In this document: in pieces, positions 9,501-19,019 of the stretch
How the letters are laid out: each line of letters starts with the position of its first letter
How positions within the stretch are numbered: the first letter of the stretch is position 1
Assembly: GCF_000331515.1 (NCBI RefSeq)
Contig: NZ_AMZO01000023.1
Coordinates: 62,001-126,000, forward strand
Reading direction: 5' to 3'
Length of the DNA stretch: 64,000 nucleotides
Source: Photobacterium marinum
GTDB lineage: Bacteria; Pseudomonadota; Gammaproteobacteria; Enterobacterales; Vibrionaceae
The notes under the pieces: model-generated
Told to the model about the DNA's origin: nothing
Seen by the model: only the letters and a program-made list of their open reading frames with translations
Databases searched by the model: none
Position numbers and translations under genes: made by a program

Positions 9501-9558
9501 TAATACCAAACGAAATAGCTATTTAGTGCATTTCACATAGCGATTTAGGTTGGTATCA
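9501..9558. repeat. Imperfect inverted-repeat element, MITE-like, between yqeY and dnaG
   Basis: The left arm begins TAATACCAAACGAAATAGCTAT and the complement of the right arm begins TGATACCAACCTAAATCGCT. About 19 of 24 positions match, around a short centre GTGCATTTCA. No ORF is present. The layout, a 58-bp hairpin beside a conserved gene, is that of small dispersed intergenic repeats in marine gammaproteobacteria. I find only this copy in the window. Confidence 0.6.
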
Positions 9559-9642
9559 GAGTGTAAAAATACCGGAAGCGAAATACGAACAAGCCGCGCA
9601 CTCCTAATGGATAGCACGGCTTGCTGCTGAATTGGGTTAGTA

Positions 9643-10086
9643 TTAGCTAAGTTTAGCTTTCACTAACTGGCTAACTTTACCCATATCGGCACGACCCTGA
9701 ACCTGCGGTTTCAGTACGCCCATCAGCTTGCCCATGTCTTGCATGCTGGTCGCTCCGGTAGAAGCTACTGCTTCATCCAGCAGAGCAGCGATTTCATCGT
9801 CGCTCAGTGGCTGAGGCATGAATTCTTCCAGAACTGCAATTTCAGCAAGTTCGACATCAGCAAGATCCTGACGACCTGCAGACTCGTATTGAGCTACAGA
9901 ATCTCGGCGCTGTTTTACCATTTTAGTCAGAACTGCCAGCACGTCGTCATCAGAAAGAGTAATCTTTTCATCAACTTCACGCTGTTTGATGGCAGCCATA
10001 GCTAAACGGATAGTACCTAGACGAGGCTTATCTTTAGCCTTCATCGCCGCTTTTTGTTCGTCTTTAAGACGTTCAATCAGAGTCAT
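9643..10086 (-). CDS. yqeY: GatB/YqeY domain protein
   Basis: A 147-residue helical protein of the YqeY family, related to the C-terminal tRNA-binding domain of GatB (MTLIERLKDEQKAAMKAKDK; C-terminal LMGVLKPQVQGRADMG). The family is thought to act around tRNA-dependent amidation or tRNA binding; its exact role is not settled. The ATG has a good AAGGAA site. It sits between rpsU (28 bp upstream) and dnaG, a position typical of many gammaproteobacteria that is absent from E. coli. Confidence 0.9.
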   Translation of the reverse strand: MTLIERLKDEQKAAMKAKDKPRLGTIRLAMAAIKQREVDEKITLSDDDVLAVLTKMVKQRRDSVAQYESAGRQDLADVELAEIAVLEEFMPQPLSDDEIAALLDEAVASTGATSMQDMGKLMGVLKPQVQGRADMGKVSQLVKAKLS

Positions 10087-10114
10087 AACACGTTCCTTCT
10101 GTTAATCAGGCAGA

Positions 10115-10330
10115 TTAGTACAGACGAACGCGACGCGCGTTTTCGCGAGCCAATTTCTTCAGGTGACGCTTAACAGCCGCTGCTTTAGCGCGCTTACGTA
10201 CTGTAGTAGGTTTTTCGAAGTGTTCACGACGACGTACTTCAGAAAGGATACCTGCTTTCTCGCAAGAGCGCTTAAAACGACGTAGTGCTACGTCAAACGG
10301 TTCGTTTTCACGTACTTTGATTACTGGCAT
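10115..10330 (-). CDS. rpsU: Small ribosomal subunit protein bS21
   Basis: A 71-residue basic protein of the 30S platform, needed for initiation on natural mRNAs. [20 protein letters not shown] and the Arg/Lys-rich C-terminus are diagnostic. It is the first gene of the leftward cluster, with GAGGTGAG upstream as ribosome binding site. A 6-bp hairpin (GCTGAC/GTCAGC) lies in its 5' UTR. Confidence 0.98.
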   Translation of the reverse strand: MPVIKVRENEPFDVALRRFKRSCEKAGILSEVRRREHFEKPTTVRKRAKAAAVKRHLKKLARENARRVRLY

Positions 10331-10404
10331 GTAATACTCACCTCAGAGTGATTCGGTTAACGCTGACGTTCAGTTAAGTGTCAGCTGATTAAAAATGGTG
10401 CGAA

Positions 10405-10434
10405 ATTCTAATCTGATCTGGGTGCATTTGTAAA
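10405..10434 (-). promoter_or_regulatory. Promoter of rpsU cluster
   Basis: Leftward TTTACA (10434-10429), 18-nt spacer, TAGAAT (10410-10405), about 75 bp upstream of the rpsU start. Confidence 0.6.
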
Positions 10435-10514
10435 GCATTCTGCAACCCTGAACTGGTTAATTTCTGTCAAGGACTGTAGTATTGCCCCCAATTACCATAA
10501 GTATAGAGGTTGTT

Positions 10515-11534
10515 ATGCGTATACTGGGCATCGAAACCTCCTGTGACGAAACAGGCGTTGCAATTTTCGATGATGAAAAAGGCCTACTGGCACACGAGCT
10601 ATACAGCCAGGTAAAACTGCATGCTGATTACGGTGGTGTAGTACCTGAACTGGCGTCGCGTGACCATGTTAAAAAGACCATCCCGCTGGTGAAAGAAGCG
10701 TTGGCGAATGCCGGCCTGACACCGGCAGACCTTGATGGTGTTGCATACACCGCAGGTCCGGGCCTGGTCGGTGCGTTGCTGGTAGGTGCGACCATTGGCC
10801 GCAGCTTGGCATACGCATGGGATCTGCCTGCTGTAGCTGTCCACCATATGGAAGGCCACCTGTTGGCGCCGATGCTGGAAGACAATCCGCCAGAGTTCCC
10901 GTTTGTGGCATTGCTGGTTTCCGGCGGCCACACCATGATGGTGGAAGTAAAAGGGATCGGTGAGTACCAGATCCTGGGTGAGTCGATTGATGATGCAGCC
11001 GGTGAGGCATTCGATAAGACAGCCAAGTTGATGGGGCTGGATTATCCGGGAGGCCCGCTACTGTCTAAATTGGCAGAGAAAGGCACAAAAGGCCGCTTCA
11101 AGTTCCCGCGTCCGATGACAGACCGCCCGGGACTGGATTTCAGCTTCTCCGGTCTGAAGACATTTGCTGCTAACACTATTCGTGATAACGGTGATGATGA
11201 ACAGACTCGTGCTGATATCGCGTTTGCTTTCCAGGAAGCAGTGGTTGATACCCTGGCGATAAAATGTAAGCGTGCCCTGAAGCAGACCGGTTTTAAGCGC
11301 CTGGTAATTGCCGGTGGTGTAAGTGCTAACAAATATCTGCGTCTGGAGCTGGAAAAGCTGATGACGGGAATGAAGGGTGAAGTGTTCTACCCGCGTACTG
11401 AGTTCTGTACCGATAACGGTGCCATGATTGCTTATGCCGGTATGCAGCGCCTGAAGAACCAGGAAACGATGGACCTTGGTGTGAAGGCTTTCCCTCGCTG
11501 GCCGATTGATCAGCTGAAGCCTATCCGTGATTAA
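10515..11534 (+). CDS. tsaD: tRNA N6-threonylcarbamoyladenosine transferase subunit TsaD
   Basis: Transfers the threonylcarbamoyl group to A37 of ANN-decoding tRNAs, with TsaB and TsaE. At 339 residues the length is normal. The start [14 protein letters not shown] is chosen at 10515 because AGAGG lies 5 nt upstream and the family begins there; an in-frame TTG at 10482 lacks support. Metal-binding H111 and H115 lie in [11 protein letters not shown]. It is divergent from rpsU, the conserved arrangement, and is followed by its own terminator. Confidence 0.97.
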   Translation: MRILGIETSCDETGVAIFDDEKGLLAHELYSQVKLHADYGGVVPELASRDHVKKTIPLVKEALANAGLTPADLDGVAYTAGPGLVGALLVGATIGRSLAYAWDLPAVAVHHMEGHLLAPMLEDNPPEFPFVALLVSGGHTMMVEVKGIGEYQILGESIDDAAGEAFDKTAKLMGLDYPGGPLLSKLAEKGTKGRFKFPRPMTDRPGLDFSFSGLKTFAANTIRDNGDDEQTRADIAFAFQEAVVDTLAIKCKRALKQTGFKRLVIAGGVSANKYLRLELEKLMTGMKGEVFYPRTEFCTDNGAMIAYAGMQRLKNQETMDLGVKAFPRWPIDQLKPIRD

Positions 11535-11553
11535 TCACGGGATATGAAATATT

Positions 11554-11580
11554 AAAGGGCGGCCTTCTGGCCGCCCTTTT
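11554..11580 (+). terminator. Terminator between tsaD and plsY (bidirectional)
   Basis: AAAGGGCGGCC-TTCT-GGCCGCCCTTT plus T-run; it serves tsaD and, read leftward, the convergent plsY. Confidence 0.9.
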
Positions 11581-11594
11581 TGCATCTGTTGTTT

Positions 11595-12203
11595 CTATTG
11601 CTTGGAATTACGGGTGAATTTATTCCAGATTTTGCTTTCTTTACCTTCCAGCAGACGGCGGACGTTTTCGTGATGGCGAAAAACTATCAGGCAGGAGAGC
11701 ATAGCTACCGGCATGGTGTATTCCGGCTTGACCCACCAGGTAAACATCGGTGCCATTAGCGCAGTGATCAGTGAGCCGAGCGATGAGTAGCCGCAAAGCA
11801 GAACCGTTAATAGCCAGGTACCGATGAGCATACCGCTCAGATCCCAGCCAATTGGTGCCAGGGCCCCAAGAGCTGTTGCGACACCTTTACCGCCGCGGAA
11901 GTGAAAAAAGATCGGGTAGATATGGCCTAGACAGGCGGCAATACCGATGATTCCAAGCAGGAATGGGTTGATCCCGATGAAGTAACTGATCCAGACCGGT
12001 ATCATGCCCTTAAGGATGTCACACACCAGTACCATTGCGGCCGCACTCCGTCCGCCAAGGCGAAGGACATTAGTGGCCCCCGGGTTGCCAGAGCCGCTGT
12101 CACGGGGATCCGGCAGGCCGTAAAGACGACAAATCAGCACGGCACTTGAGATTGAGCCAAGCAGGTAGGCGCCAATGATGATCAGAAGAACAAGTGGTGT
12201 CAT
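11595..12203 (-). CDS. plsY: Acyl-phosphate:glycerol-3-phosphate acyltransferase PlsY
   Basis: Inner-membrane enzyme that acylates glycerol-3-phosphate using acyl-phosphate from PlsX, starting phospholipid synthesis. About five transmembrane helices; motifs [13 protein letters not shown] (about 42-54), [10 protein letters not shown] (about 99) and a third near [11 protein letters not shown] match the family. The ATG at 12203 is preferred because GGAAG lies 8 nt upstream; a TTG at 12215 would add four residues. It is divergent from folB. Confidence 0.95.
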   Translation of the reverse strand: MTPLVLLIIIGAYLLGSISSAVLICRLYGLPDPRDSGSGNPGATNVLRLGGRSAAAMVLVCDILKGMIPVWISYFIGINPFLLGIIGIAACLGHIYPIFFHFRGGKGVATALGALAPIGWDLSGMLIGTWLLTVLLCGYSSLGSLITALMAPMFTWWVKPEYTMPVAMLSCLIVFRHHENVRRLLEGKESKIWNKFTRNSKQ

Positions 12204-12436
12204 GCAAACTTCCAACGGCTGGTGACAGGGGTTTCGTCGTTGTTCAAAATTGCTGCTGGTTTTAACAGCAGTCTTTCATGTCGCCGTAGCACTCATGTGG
12301 TATAGTGCTCGCAACCTGTCCGCACGGCTGGTGCTGGGTGGGCCGGGAGCGTCACGAATGTTGACGATTACGACCTGATAATACGCGTTTTAGCTCAAAT
12401 TAGGTATCCGACCTCTAACAAAATTAGCGATTGAAC
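12204..12436. promoter_or_regulatory. plsY/folB divergent promoter region
   Basis: On the + strand TGG-TATAGT (about 12299-12307) resembles an extended -10 for folB. A GC-rich leader with GGCTGGTGCTGGGTGGGCC follows. I cannot identify a named riboswitch or operator. Confidence 0.35.
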
Positions 12437-12790
12437 ATGGATTCAGTATTTATCGAACATCTTGAAGTCATCGCCACGATCGGAGTGTATGACTGGGAAC
12501 AGACCATCAAACAGAAGTTGGTGCTGGATTTGGAGATGGCTCATAACAACCGTCCAGCGGCAGACAGTGATGATGTGGCCTATGCCCTTGATTATGCGGC
12601 GGTGAGTAATGCAGTGACAGAGCATATCCAGAACGGCCGTTTTCTGCTGGTTGAGCGCGTGGCTGAGGAAGTAGCCAGCTTGATTATGACTCAATTTTCA
12701 GTGCCGTGGATCCAAGTGCGGGTCACCAAGCCAGGTGCGGTAGCAAATGCTCGTGGTGTCGGGGTTGTCATTGAGCGAGGCTGTAAGTGA
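12437..12790 (+). CDS. folB: Dihydroneopterin aldolase
   Basis: Cleaves dihydroneopterin to hydroxymethyl-dihydropterin in folate synthesis; many homologues also epimerise. At 117 residues it begins MDSVFIEHLEVIATIGVYDW, with the conserved GVYDWE near 15-20 and the ALDYAAV and VERVAEEVA segments. The ATG at 12437 replaces the upstream in-frame TTG (12431), which would only prepend two residues. It overlaps folK by four bases, so the next folate enzyme is coupled. Confidence 0.94.
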   Translation: MDSVFIEHLEVIATIGVYDWEQTIKQKLVLDLEMAHNNRPAADSDDVAYALDYAAVSNAVTEHIQNGRFLLVERVAEEVASLIMTQFSVPWIQVRVTKPGAVANARGVGVVIERGCK

Positions 12791-13272
12791 CCACCGTCTA
12801 TATCAGTATCGGTTCCAATATTGAGCGCGAGTTCCATATTCGCGCGGCGGTTGCCGAGCTGAAAAAACTGGGAACCGGGATTGAGGTTTCCAGGATATAT
12901 GAAGCTGAGCCGGTCGGGTTCAGCGGACCTAATTTTTATAATTGCGTGCTGGAAATGGAAACTGCACTGCAGCTTGGGCATTTGCAGCAGACTTTAAAGC
13001 AGCTTGAGCTTTCTTATGGTCGGGCACCTGATGCACAGAAAAACCAGAGCCGGACATTGGATCTGGATATCCTACTTTTCGGCGAGCTTGTTCAGGATTG
13101 TGCACCACAGCTGCCTCGTTCCGATTTATATAAGTTTGCTTTTGTGCTGTTGCCGATGACTGAGCTGTGCCCGGAGTTAGTGGTTCCCGGCGACGGACGT
13201 ACCGTCAGTCAACTGTGGCACGCTTTTGAAGAAAATCAGGCTTTGTGGCCTGTAGAAAGAATTGCATGTTAA
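12787..13272 (+). CDS. folK: 2-amino-4-hydroxy-6-hydroxymethyldihydropteridine pyrophosphokinase
   Basis: Transfers pyrophosphate from ATP to the FolB product, preparing it for dihydropteroate synthase. At 161 residues it has YISIGSNIE at the start, the Mg/ATP motif [11 protein letters not shown] near 95 and the C-terminal [13 protein letters not shown]. It has a GTG start inside the GTGA overlap with folB. In many bacteria this reading frame is a second FolK beside the pan-operon copy; whether another exists cannot be seen here. Confidence 0.93.
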   Translation: MTTVYISIGSNIEREFHIRAAVAELKKLGTGIEVSRIYEAEPVGFSGPNFYNCVLEMETALQLGHLQQTLKQLELSYGRAPDAQKNQSRTLDLDILLFGELVQDCAPQLPRSDLYKFAFVLLPMTELCPELVVPGDGRTVSQLWHAFEENQALWPVERIAC

Positions 13273-13282
13273 AGGAATGTTG

Positions 13283-14086
13283 ATGAGTCATTTTGAAGCC
13301 TTCGCACTGGCCTTGATCCAAGGGTTGACAGAGTTTTTGCCTATTTCGAGTTCGGCTCACCTTATTCTGCCCTCTCAAATCCTGGGTTGGGCTGATCAGG
13401 GATTGGCTTTTGATGTAGCAGTCCATGTTGGTACGCTGGCGGCAGTTATGGGATATTTCCGTAAAGAAGTGGTTGCTTTGCTGTCGGCTTGGTTGGGCTC
13501 TATTTTCAAAGGTCGCCGCAGTGCAGAAGCCAAGCTGGCTTGGATGATTGTGCTGGCAACAATTCCGGCCTGTGTGTTTGGCCTGTTTATGAAAGATATT
13601 ATTGAGCTTTACCTGCGGTCAGCGTGGGTGATTGCCGGTACCACGATCGTCTTCGGCCTGTTGCTTTGGTGGGTAGATGCCCGTGCAACTTTGCGAGCAG
13701 ATGAATACCAGACAACCTGGAAGCAGTCCCTGTTCATCGGTCTGGCTCAGGCTGCTGCAATGATCCCGGGGACTTCGCGCTCAGGCGCAACGATGACAGC
13801 TGCTCTGCACCTTGGCTTTACCCGAGATGCTGCGGCGCGCTTTTCTTTCCTGATGTCGATCCCGATTATTCTGCTGGCTGGCGGCTACCTGGGAATGAAA
13901 CTGGTGATCAGCGGTGAGCCTGTTGATCTTGGTGGCTTGGGTATCGGGATTGCGGTGTCTTTTGTTAGTGCCTATGCATGTATTCATGTGTTCCTGAAAC
14001 TGGTGACTCGCCTTGGTATGCTGCCATTTGTGATTTATCGCCTGTTACTGGGTGCTGGCCTGATTGCTTTCCTGTTGTCACATTAA
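13283..14086 (+). CDS. uppP: Undecaprenyl-diphosphatase UppP (BacA)
   Basis: Integral membrane phosphatase that recycles undecaprenyl pyrophosphate to the lipid carrier for peptidoglycan and O-antigen; it gives bacitracin resistance when overproduced. At 267 residues it has about eight hydrophobic segments. The two signature motifs are [15 protein letters not shown] (about 13-27) and [11 protein letters not shown] (about 163-173). The ATG at 13283 has AAGGA 6 nt upstream; the upstream frame to 13262 overlaps folK and is not needed. Adjacent to folK, probably in the same transcript. Confidence 0.96.
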   Translation: MSHFEAFALALIQGLTEFLPISSSAHLILPSQILGWADQGLAFDVAVHVGTLAAVMGYFRKEVVALLSAWLGSIFKGRRSAEAKLAWMIVLATIPACVFGLFMKDIIELYLRSAWVIAGTTIVFGLLLWWVDARATLRADEYQTTWKQSLFIGLAQAAAMIPGTSRSGATMTAALHLGFTRDAAARFSFLMSIPIILLAGGYLGMKLVISGEPVDLGGLGIGIAVSFVSAYACIHVFLKLVTRLGMLPFVIYRLLLGAGLIAFLLSH

Positions 14087-14120
14087 TCCTGTTTGAAAGC
14101 ACATCATAATTTGACAAAAG

Positions 14121-14149
14121 AAAAGCCCGGCAACAAATGCTGGGCTTTT
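14121..14149. terminator. Bidirectional terminator between uppP and cca
   Basis: AAAAGCCCGGCA-ACAAA-TGCTGGGCTTTT, 12 positions with one G-T pair, A and T runs on both sides, between convergent genes. Confidence 0.88.
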
Positions 14150-14190
14150 TGTTGATAAGTGCATGTTTTAATTGAATAAAATAGTTTAGA

Positions 14191-15417
14191 TTAGCGCAAA
14201 TTGGACAAAAAGTCGCTCACAGCTTCTGTACGGCGCAGGGCCAGTTGTTCTTTGATCTCTTTGCCCTTAAAGCCAGCTTCGACAATTGGCTTTACAGCCA
14301 CATTTTGAGCAGCAGTGAAAGCTGCCAATAGTATATCGGCCTGAGGGTATGCATCGTCTTCATAGCCTGTGCGGCCACGGACATCGGCATGACAGCAGAG
14401 CGCCAGCTGTTCCATGCGTTCAGGTTTACGCCAGGCATCTGTCTGATCAAATATTTTGATGAAAGTGCCCGGGCGCAGTTCATTCGCTTTATGGATTTTC
14501 GTATGCTGAGCACAGACTACCAGAGCAAGATCGCGGTAGTCATTCGGGATTCGAAGTCGCTGGCAAAGCGCTCTGATAGCATCTAGCCCGGTCTGACAAT
14601 GGTGGTGATGGCTTGGCCATTCTTCTTTCGGTGTTAGAGCTTTACCCAGATCATGCACTTGAGCGGCAAAGCGGATAACCGGGTCGTTGCTTAGGCGAGC
14701 AGCCTGTTCGGTAACCATCAGGGTGTGTATTCCGCAGTCGATTTCCGGGTGCCACTTTTCCGGTTGCGGTACACCAAACAAGGCATCAAGTTCAGGCATG
14801 ATAACGCCAAGGGCGCCACACTGTCTCAGTACCTTCAGAAAAATGTCCGGGTTAGCAGTGGACAGGGCTTTTTCCCACTCTTTCCAGACTCGCTCAGGCG
14901 TCAGGGCACTAAGTTCATCGGCGACCACCATTTCTTGCATCAGGGCCATGGTTTCTGGTGCAACGGTAAAGCCGAGGTGAGCAAAGCGGGCTGCAAATCG
15001 GGCAACACGAAGAACCCGTAGTGGATCTTCGACAAAGGCCGGTGATACATGGCGAAGCAGCCGGCTTTCCAGATCCTGCTGGCCGTTGTATGGGTCGATC
15101 AGGCTGCCGTCTTCTGCCTGGGCAATGGCATTGATGGTCAGATCCCGTCGCATCAGATCCTGTTCCAAAGTGACATCCGGTGCTGAGTAACAGGTAAACC
15201 CGGTGTAACCGCGGCCTGACTTACGTTCGGTTCGGGCCAGGGCATGCTCTTCTTTGGTTTTCGGGTGGAGGAACACCGGAAAGTCGCTGCCGACCTGGCT
15301 GTAACCCAGATCCAGCATTTGCTGCGGAGTGGCACCTACCACAACCCAGTCTTTGTCTTTTACTGTCAGTCCCAGCAGCGCGTCACGGACTGCGCCACCG
15401 ACAAGATAGGTCTGCAA
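14191..15417 (-). CDS. cca: Multifunctional CCA tRNA nucleotidyltransferase
   Basis: Adds or repairs the 3' CCA of tRNAs; the family also has 2',3'-cyclic phosphodiesterase and phosphatase activity in its HD domain. At 408 residues, the nucleotidyltransferase head ([14 protein letters not shown], then [10 protein letters not shown]) is followed by the HD motif [10 protein letters not shown] near 255. Translation starts at TTG (15417): AAGGAG lies 6 nt upstream and the family begins at this position. It is convergent with uppP and divergent from the ExeA-like gene. Confidence 0.95.
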   Translation of the reverse strand: MQTYLVGGAVRDALLGLTVKDKDWVVVGATPQQMLDLGYSQVGSDFPVFLHPKTKEEHALARTERKSGRGYTGFTCYSAPDVTLEQDLMRRDLTINAIAQAEDGSLIDPYNGQQDLESRLLRHVSPAFVEDPLRVLRVARFAARFAHLGFTVAPETMALMQEMVVADELSALTPERVWKEWEKALSTANPDIFLKVLRQCGALGVIMPELDALFGVPQPEKWHPEIDCGIHTLMVTEQAARLSNDPVIRFAAQVHDLGKALTPKEEWPSHHHHCQTGLDAIRALCQRLRIPNDYRDLALVVCAQHTKIHKANELRPGTFIKIFDQTDAWRKPERMEQLALCCHADVRGRTGYEDDAYPQADILLAAFTAAQNVAVKPIVEAGFKGKEIKEQLALRRTEAVSDFLSNLR

Positions 15418-15618
15418 GCTTTACTCCTTTAATATAAATACAGCAAATCACAAGGGCTCATTGGCAACCTTTGCGTTATAGATCGCTTCAATACGGTCTC
15501 AGGGTATACAATCTTGAGTAGCAAAGGTAATTTAATTCCACAAATATATTACAGCTCTGAGAAAGAAGGAATTTAGCGGGGCAGGTATCAATAAAACAGG
15601 TGCAAGAGTATATAAGGC

Positions 15619-17295
15619 ATGTACACGGATTATTTCGGGATTACTGAATCACCATTTTCAATCGTACCCAGCGCTCGGTTCCTCTACCTCAGTGAGCGCC
15701 ATCGGGAAGCACTGACCCATATGCTCGCGAGCCTGTCTGGCGGCGGTGGTTTTGGTTTACTGACAGGAGAGGTCGGCACCGGTAAGACAACCGTGCTACG
15801 GGCGCTGGTCTCGCGATTGCCGCAGGAAACTCAGGTTGCGATTATTCTTAATCCGGCTTTGTCTGCCCATGATTTGCTGGCCACTATTTGTGATGAGCTG
15901 GGCGTTGATTACCCTGAGGATGCCAGTTTCAAGGTCTTGACGGATCGTATTTACCAACACCTGCTGACTAACCACAGTGCAGGAAAACAAACTCTATTGC
16001 TGGTTGATGAAGCCCAGCATTTGATGCCGGATGTACTTGAGCAGTTGCGTCTGCTGACAAACCTGGAGACGGACAGTCGTAAGTTGCTGAAGGTGGTGCT
16101 GGTGGGGCAGCCCGAGTTACAGCAGCTGCTGCAACAGGAGCGATTGCGTCAATTAGCCCAGCGGATCACCTCTCGTTACCATTTGTTGCCGCTGACGCCT
16201 GAAGAAGTCGATGAATACATTAACTATCGCCTCAGAGCCGTAGATTGCCTGTACAAGGTGTTTGAGCCAGCATTGACCCGCCAGATAGCCAAGGCTACTC
16301 ACGGTATTCCGCGTCTGATAAACCTTGTTTGTGATAAAGCGATGCTGCTGGCCTGTCAGCAGTCAACACATCAGGTCAGTAAGGCTATTGTCAGTCAGGC
16401 CTGTGATGAAGTGCTGAATTGGCAGTTACCAACGGCAGAGCTGCAATCTGCCAGTAATGCCGTTGCGGGAGGTCGTACACTTCGCTGGGGCGGCGCTTTG
16501 ATGCTGGGGGCATTGTTATCTGCGGGTATCTGGTACTGGCAGGGTATGCCTATTCCATCTTCAGCTTCGGCAACTCAGGATTTAGCACTTACAGTTTCTC
16601 CGCAGAAGGTCATTACTCAGCCTGCACCTCAAGTGATAAAGGCTCCGGAGCCTGAGGCTGTGAAGAAAAAAGTGCTGATAGATCCGTTGGCCGACTGGCA
16701 TCAACTGGTGGAGCAAAGTCGCTCTGAGCGCCAGGCAATGCAGATCCTTTATCGCCTGTGGGGGTACGAAACCCGGCTGAATGAAGCCAATTGTGAGACC
16801 AGTTCGCGGATTGATTTAAGCTGCCATCAGAGCAAAAGCAGTCTCGAGCAACTGAGTATTATTAACCGTCCGGTTATTTTGCCTCTGAAGGAGAGTGGGC
16901 AGCCTGAGTTTTATACCGTGCTGTATGCCCTCAATGATGACAGTGTTGAGTTGCTGCTGGGGGGGAAGCGTATCGCAGTGGGATATGACTGGTTTAATGC
17001 CCGCTGGCAACAGAATTACACCTTGCTGTGGCGCCCGCCGCTCGGTGATAAGAGCGCTATTCGCTATGGTCAGCAGGGTCCTCGGGTACAGTGGTTGAAC
17101 CAGCAGTTGAGCTTGTTGCTTGGAGAGCCGGTATCGCAGGCTGGGCGTTTTGATCAGGTTTTGCTGGATAAGCTGCGTCGTTTCCAGCGGGCTCAAGGGT
17201 TGGCGGCTGACGGTATTGCCGGACCGCGGACCTTAATGGTTATCGATTCGGCTCTTAATTTACCAGGTCCGACACTGCAACCGGAGAAAAGTTAA
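15619..17295 (+). CDS. ExeA/GspA-type AAA+ ATPase with C-terminal peptidoglycan-binding domain
   Basis: ExeA-family proteins work with ExeB (GspB) to place the type II secretion outer-membrane secretin across the peptidoglycan. At 558 residues: MYTDYFGITESPFSIVPSAR family start, Walker A GEVGTGKTT (50-58), Walker B LLLVDE (126-131), a DnaA-like lid, one transmembrane helix at about 290-308, and a periplasmic part ending in a PG_binding_1 domain (about 485-550, RRFQRAQGLAADGIAGPRTL). The next gene overlaps at TAATG and is the ExeB-like partner. The closely related MSHA pilus protein MshM lacks this full periplasmic part, so the ExeA assignment is preferred. Confidence 0.88.
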   Translation: MYTDYFGITESPFSIVPSARFLYLSERHREALTHMLASLSGGGGFGLLTGEVGTGKTTVLRALVSRLPQETQVAIILNPALSAHDLLATICDELGVDYPEDASFKVLTDRIYQHLLTNHSAGKQTLLLVDEAQHLMPDVLEQLRLLTNLETDSRKLLKVVLVGQPELQQLLQQERLRQLAQRITSRYHLLPLTPEEVDEYINYRLRAVDCLYKVFEPALTRQIAKATHGIPRLINLVCDKAMLLACQQSTHQVSKAIVSQACDEVLNWQLPTAELQSASNAVAGGRTLRWGGALMLGALLSAGIWYWQGMPIPSSASATQDLALTVSPQKVITQPAPQVIKAPEPEAVKKKVLIDPLADWHQLVEQSRSERQAMQILYRLWGYETRLNEANCETSSRIDLSCHQSKSSLEQLSIINRPVILPLKESGQPEFYTVLYALNDDSVELLLGGKRIAVGYDWFNARWQQNYTLLWRPPLGDKSAIRYGQQGPRVQWLNQQLSLLLGEPVSQAGRFDQVLLDKLRRFQRAQGLAADGIAGPRTLMVIDSALNLPGPTLQPEKS

Positions 17296-18209
17296 TGTCT
17301 AACCTACTTAATGCGATTCAGCAGTCAGAGCAGCACCATCAGGTGTACACTTCGCGTCCTGTTCAGCCATTGAAAGCTGTTGCTGGGTCTCGTTCGCTGT
17401 CTTCCTGGTTGTTACCGGCTTTGCTGGTAATGGTCCCTGTTGCAGGAACGCTAGCGTATGGCCAATGGCACTCTCAGGTTCAGCGCGAATCGGTTTCAGA
17501 CGTCGCCGCACGGGCCGTAAAGGCTGACGTTGTTGCCGTACCTGTAATTGAGCCGGTTCCCGTTGTTGCGACAGCGCTGGTGGCTGAGAACACCAGTAAG
17601 CCGGAAATGTTGAATACCGGTGAAGGTATGATTCGGGTATTACCGTATCCTGAGCTGATGACGGAGCCTCTGCCTTCAGTCAATCACCGTTTGTCCCGCC
17701 AGATCACACAGCGAACTGCTCAGCCTGTCGTTACAATGCCTGATACAGTTTATGATCAGAACCCGATATCAAATCAGAGCGAGATGAAGGTGGTGTCATC
17801 ACAGCCGGCAAAGAATGAATGGGATCTCGATAAGCTGGATTATTCTGAGCTTTCTCCACAGCTCGCAGAGCAGCTTAAATCTGCTATTGCTGCAACGGAT
17901 AATTCGGTGGATGAAGAGCCGTCTGAGTTGCTTAACACGACTTCGGCGCCATCAGCCAAGTCGGAGATAAAACCTATTGCATTAGGGGAACTGCCAGCTT
18001 CGGTACAAAACCGGATCCCGTCATTGAATTTCCAGACCCACATCTATTCATCAACAGCTAATAGCCGTTGGGTGAAAGTGAATGGCAGGGAAGCATTTGA
18101 AGGGGATGAGATTGCACCTGGTGTTGTGTTACGTCGGATCGAACCTCGGCAGGTGGTATTTGATTTTGATTCCTATTTGGTTTCCATGCCTGCATTGTCT
18201 GAGTGGTAA
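17295..18209 (+). CDS. ExeB/GspB-type general secretion pathway protein
   Basis: Partner of the ExeA-like ATPase. At 304 residues it has a short cytoplasmic N-terminus, one transmembrane helix (about 37-55), a long low-complexity periplasmic linker rich in Pro, Val and Ser (60-220), and a C-terminal T2SS-B domain (about 225-300; LPSVxNRIPSLNFQTHIYSS-like, then WVKVNGREAFEGDEI and VVLRRIEPRQVVFDF). The start codon overlaps the ExeA stop, so the two are translationally coupled. The main gsp operon is not in this window, which is usual for exeAB-type pairs. Confidence 0.85.
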   Translation: MSNLLNAIQQSEQHHQVYTSRPVQPLKAVAGSRSLSSWLLPALLVMVPVAGTLAYGQWHSQVQRESVSDVAARAVKADVVAVPVIEPVPVVATALVAENTSKPEMLNTGEGMIRVLPYPELMTEPLPSVNHRLSRQITQRTAQPVVTMPDTVYDQNPISNQSEMKVVSSQPAKNEWDLDKLDYSELSPQLAEQLKSAIAATDNSVDEEPSELLNTTSAPSAKSEIKPIALGELPASVQNRIPSLNFQTHIYSSTANSRWVKVNGREAFEGDEIAPGVVLRRIEPRQVVFDFDSYLVSMPALSEW

Positions 18210-18227
18210 CGAGAGAATATGAGGTAC

Positions 18228-18257
18228 AAAAATGGCAGCCATCAGGCTGCCATTTTT
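18228..18257. terminator. Bidirectional terminator between exeB-like gene and ygiM
   Basis: AAAAATGGCAGCC-ATCA-GGCTGCCATTTTT, a 13-bp stem with A/T runs on both strands. Confidence 0.92.
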
Positions 18258-18287
18258 TATGTTCGAATTTTATGTCCGAGAGGCAGC

Positions 18288-18905
18288 TTATGCCCAGCCG
18301 TTGTTGCGCTTGCGGCGGCGAGGGATAAGGTGTGGCAGGATCAGACCAAACAGCAAACCTGCGCCAGCAACCATACCGCCGTAGGTGAACCACTTCATTA
18401 GCAGGTCATCTTTCTGAGTGTCGATTTTAGCGCGCAGCTCACGGATTTCAGCCTGAGATGACATTAGCTGCTCGTTCAGCTGGTTGTTCTGAGATTCAAG
18501 CTCTGTGATTTGATCGGTACGGATCTGCAGTGAATTCTTTAGGCTAGCCATTTTCTCATCACCGGAAGACTGAGCTTCTGCTAGTGCCGTTTTCACTTCA
18601 CTTAGTTCTTTTTCCAAAGCCGGGTAACGTTCTTTTAGGCCTTTTTGCGTGGAGATGAAATCAGTGTTAACCCAGCCAGTACGGCCACGGCTATCTGTGA
18701 CTTTGCTAAAGCCGCTTTCTTTGTTGGTTTCCAGCAGAGTCACTTTAGTACCAGAGTTTACACTGCCGATAATACGGTACTGAGTGCTCGGACCCCTGTG
18801 CATGTAGGTAAATAGGTCGTCAGAGATATAACGAACCTGTGCCGCTTTCACCGGCAGGGCCAGCACGGTGCAAGCGAGTAATAGGATGCTGATTAGATGC
18901 TTCAC
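18288..18905 (-). CDS. ygiM: SH3 domain protein of the YgiM family
   Basis: A 205-residue envelope protein of unknown precise role (TIGR04211 type). Signal peptide ending about residue 21 (LALPVKA-AQ), bacterial SH3 domain (about 25-88; STQYRIIGSVNSGTKV), coiled coil (about 92-165), one C-terminal transmembrane helix (about 172-190) and a basic tail RRRKRNNGW. Translation starts at GTG with AAGGA 7 nt upstream. In E. coli ygiM lies directly beside cca; here the ExeA/ExeB pair is inserted between them. Confidence 0.88.
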   Translation of the reverse strand: MKHLISILLLACTVLALPVKAAQVRYISDDLFTYMHRGPSTQYRIIGSVNSGTKVTLLETNKESGFSKVTDSRGRTGWVNTDFISTQKGLKERYPALEKELSEVKTALAEAQSSGDEKMASLKNSLQIRTDQITELESQNNQLNEQLMSSQAEIRELRAKIDTQKDDLLMKWFTYGGMVAGAGLLFGLILPHLIPRRRKRNNGWA

Positions 18906-18975
18906 AATTTAGTCCTTGAGGAGCCTGTATTCTGTCTGAACACAAATACTATGAACTTTGTGCCTCGGGTGCAAG

Positions 18976-19004
18976 AAAAGAGGGAGGCTTAGCCTCCCTC
19001 TTTT
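18976..19004 (-). terminator. Terminator of pitA
   Basis: AAAAGAGGGAGGC-TTA-GCCTCCCTCTTTT, 14 bp downstream of the leftward pitA stop. Confidence 0.85.
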
Positions 19005-19019
19005 GAACTTGTCCCACTT

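Noticed and set aside
9590..9623. Hairpin CAAGCCG...CGGCTTG after yqeY as a terminator
   Set aside because: Stem of only 7 bp with a 20-nt loop and no U-tract.
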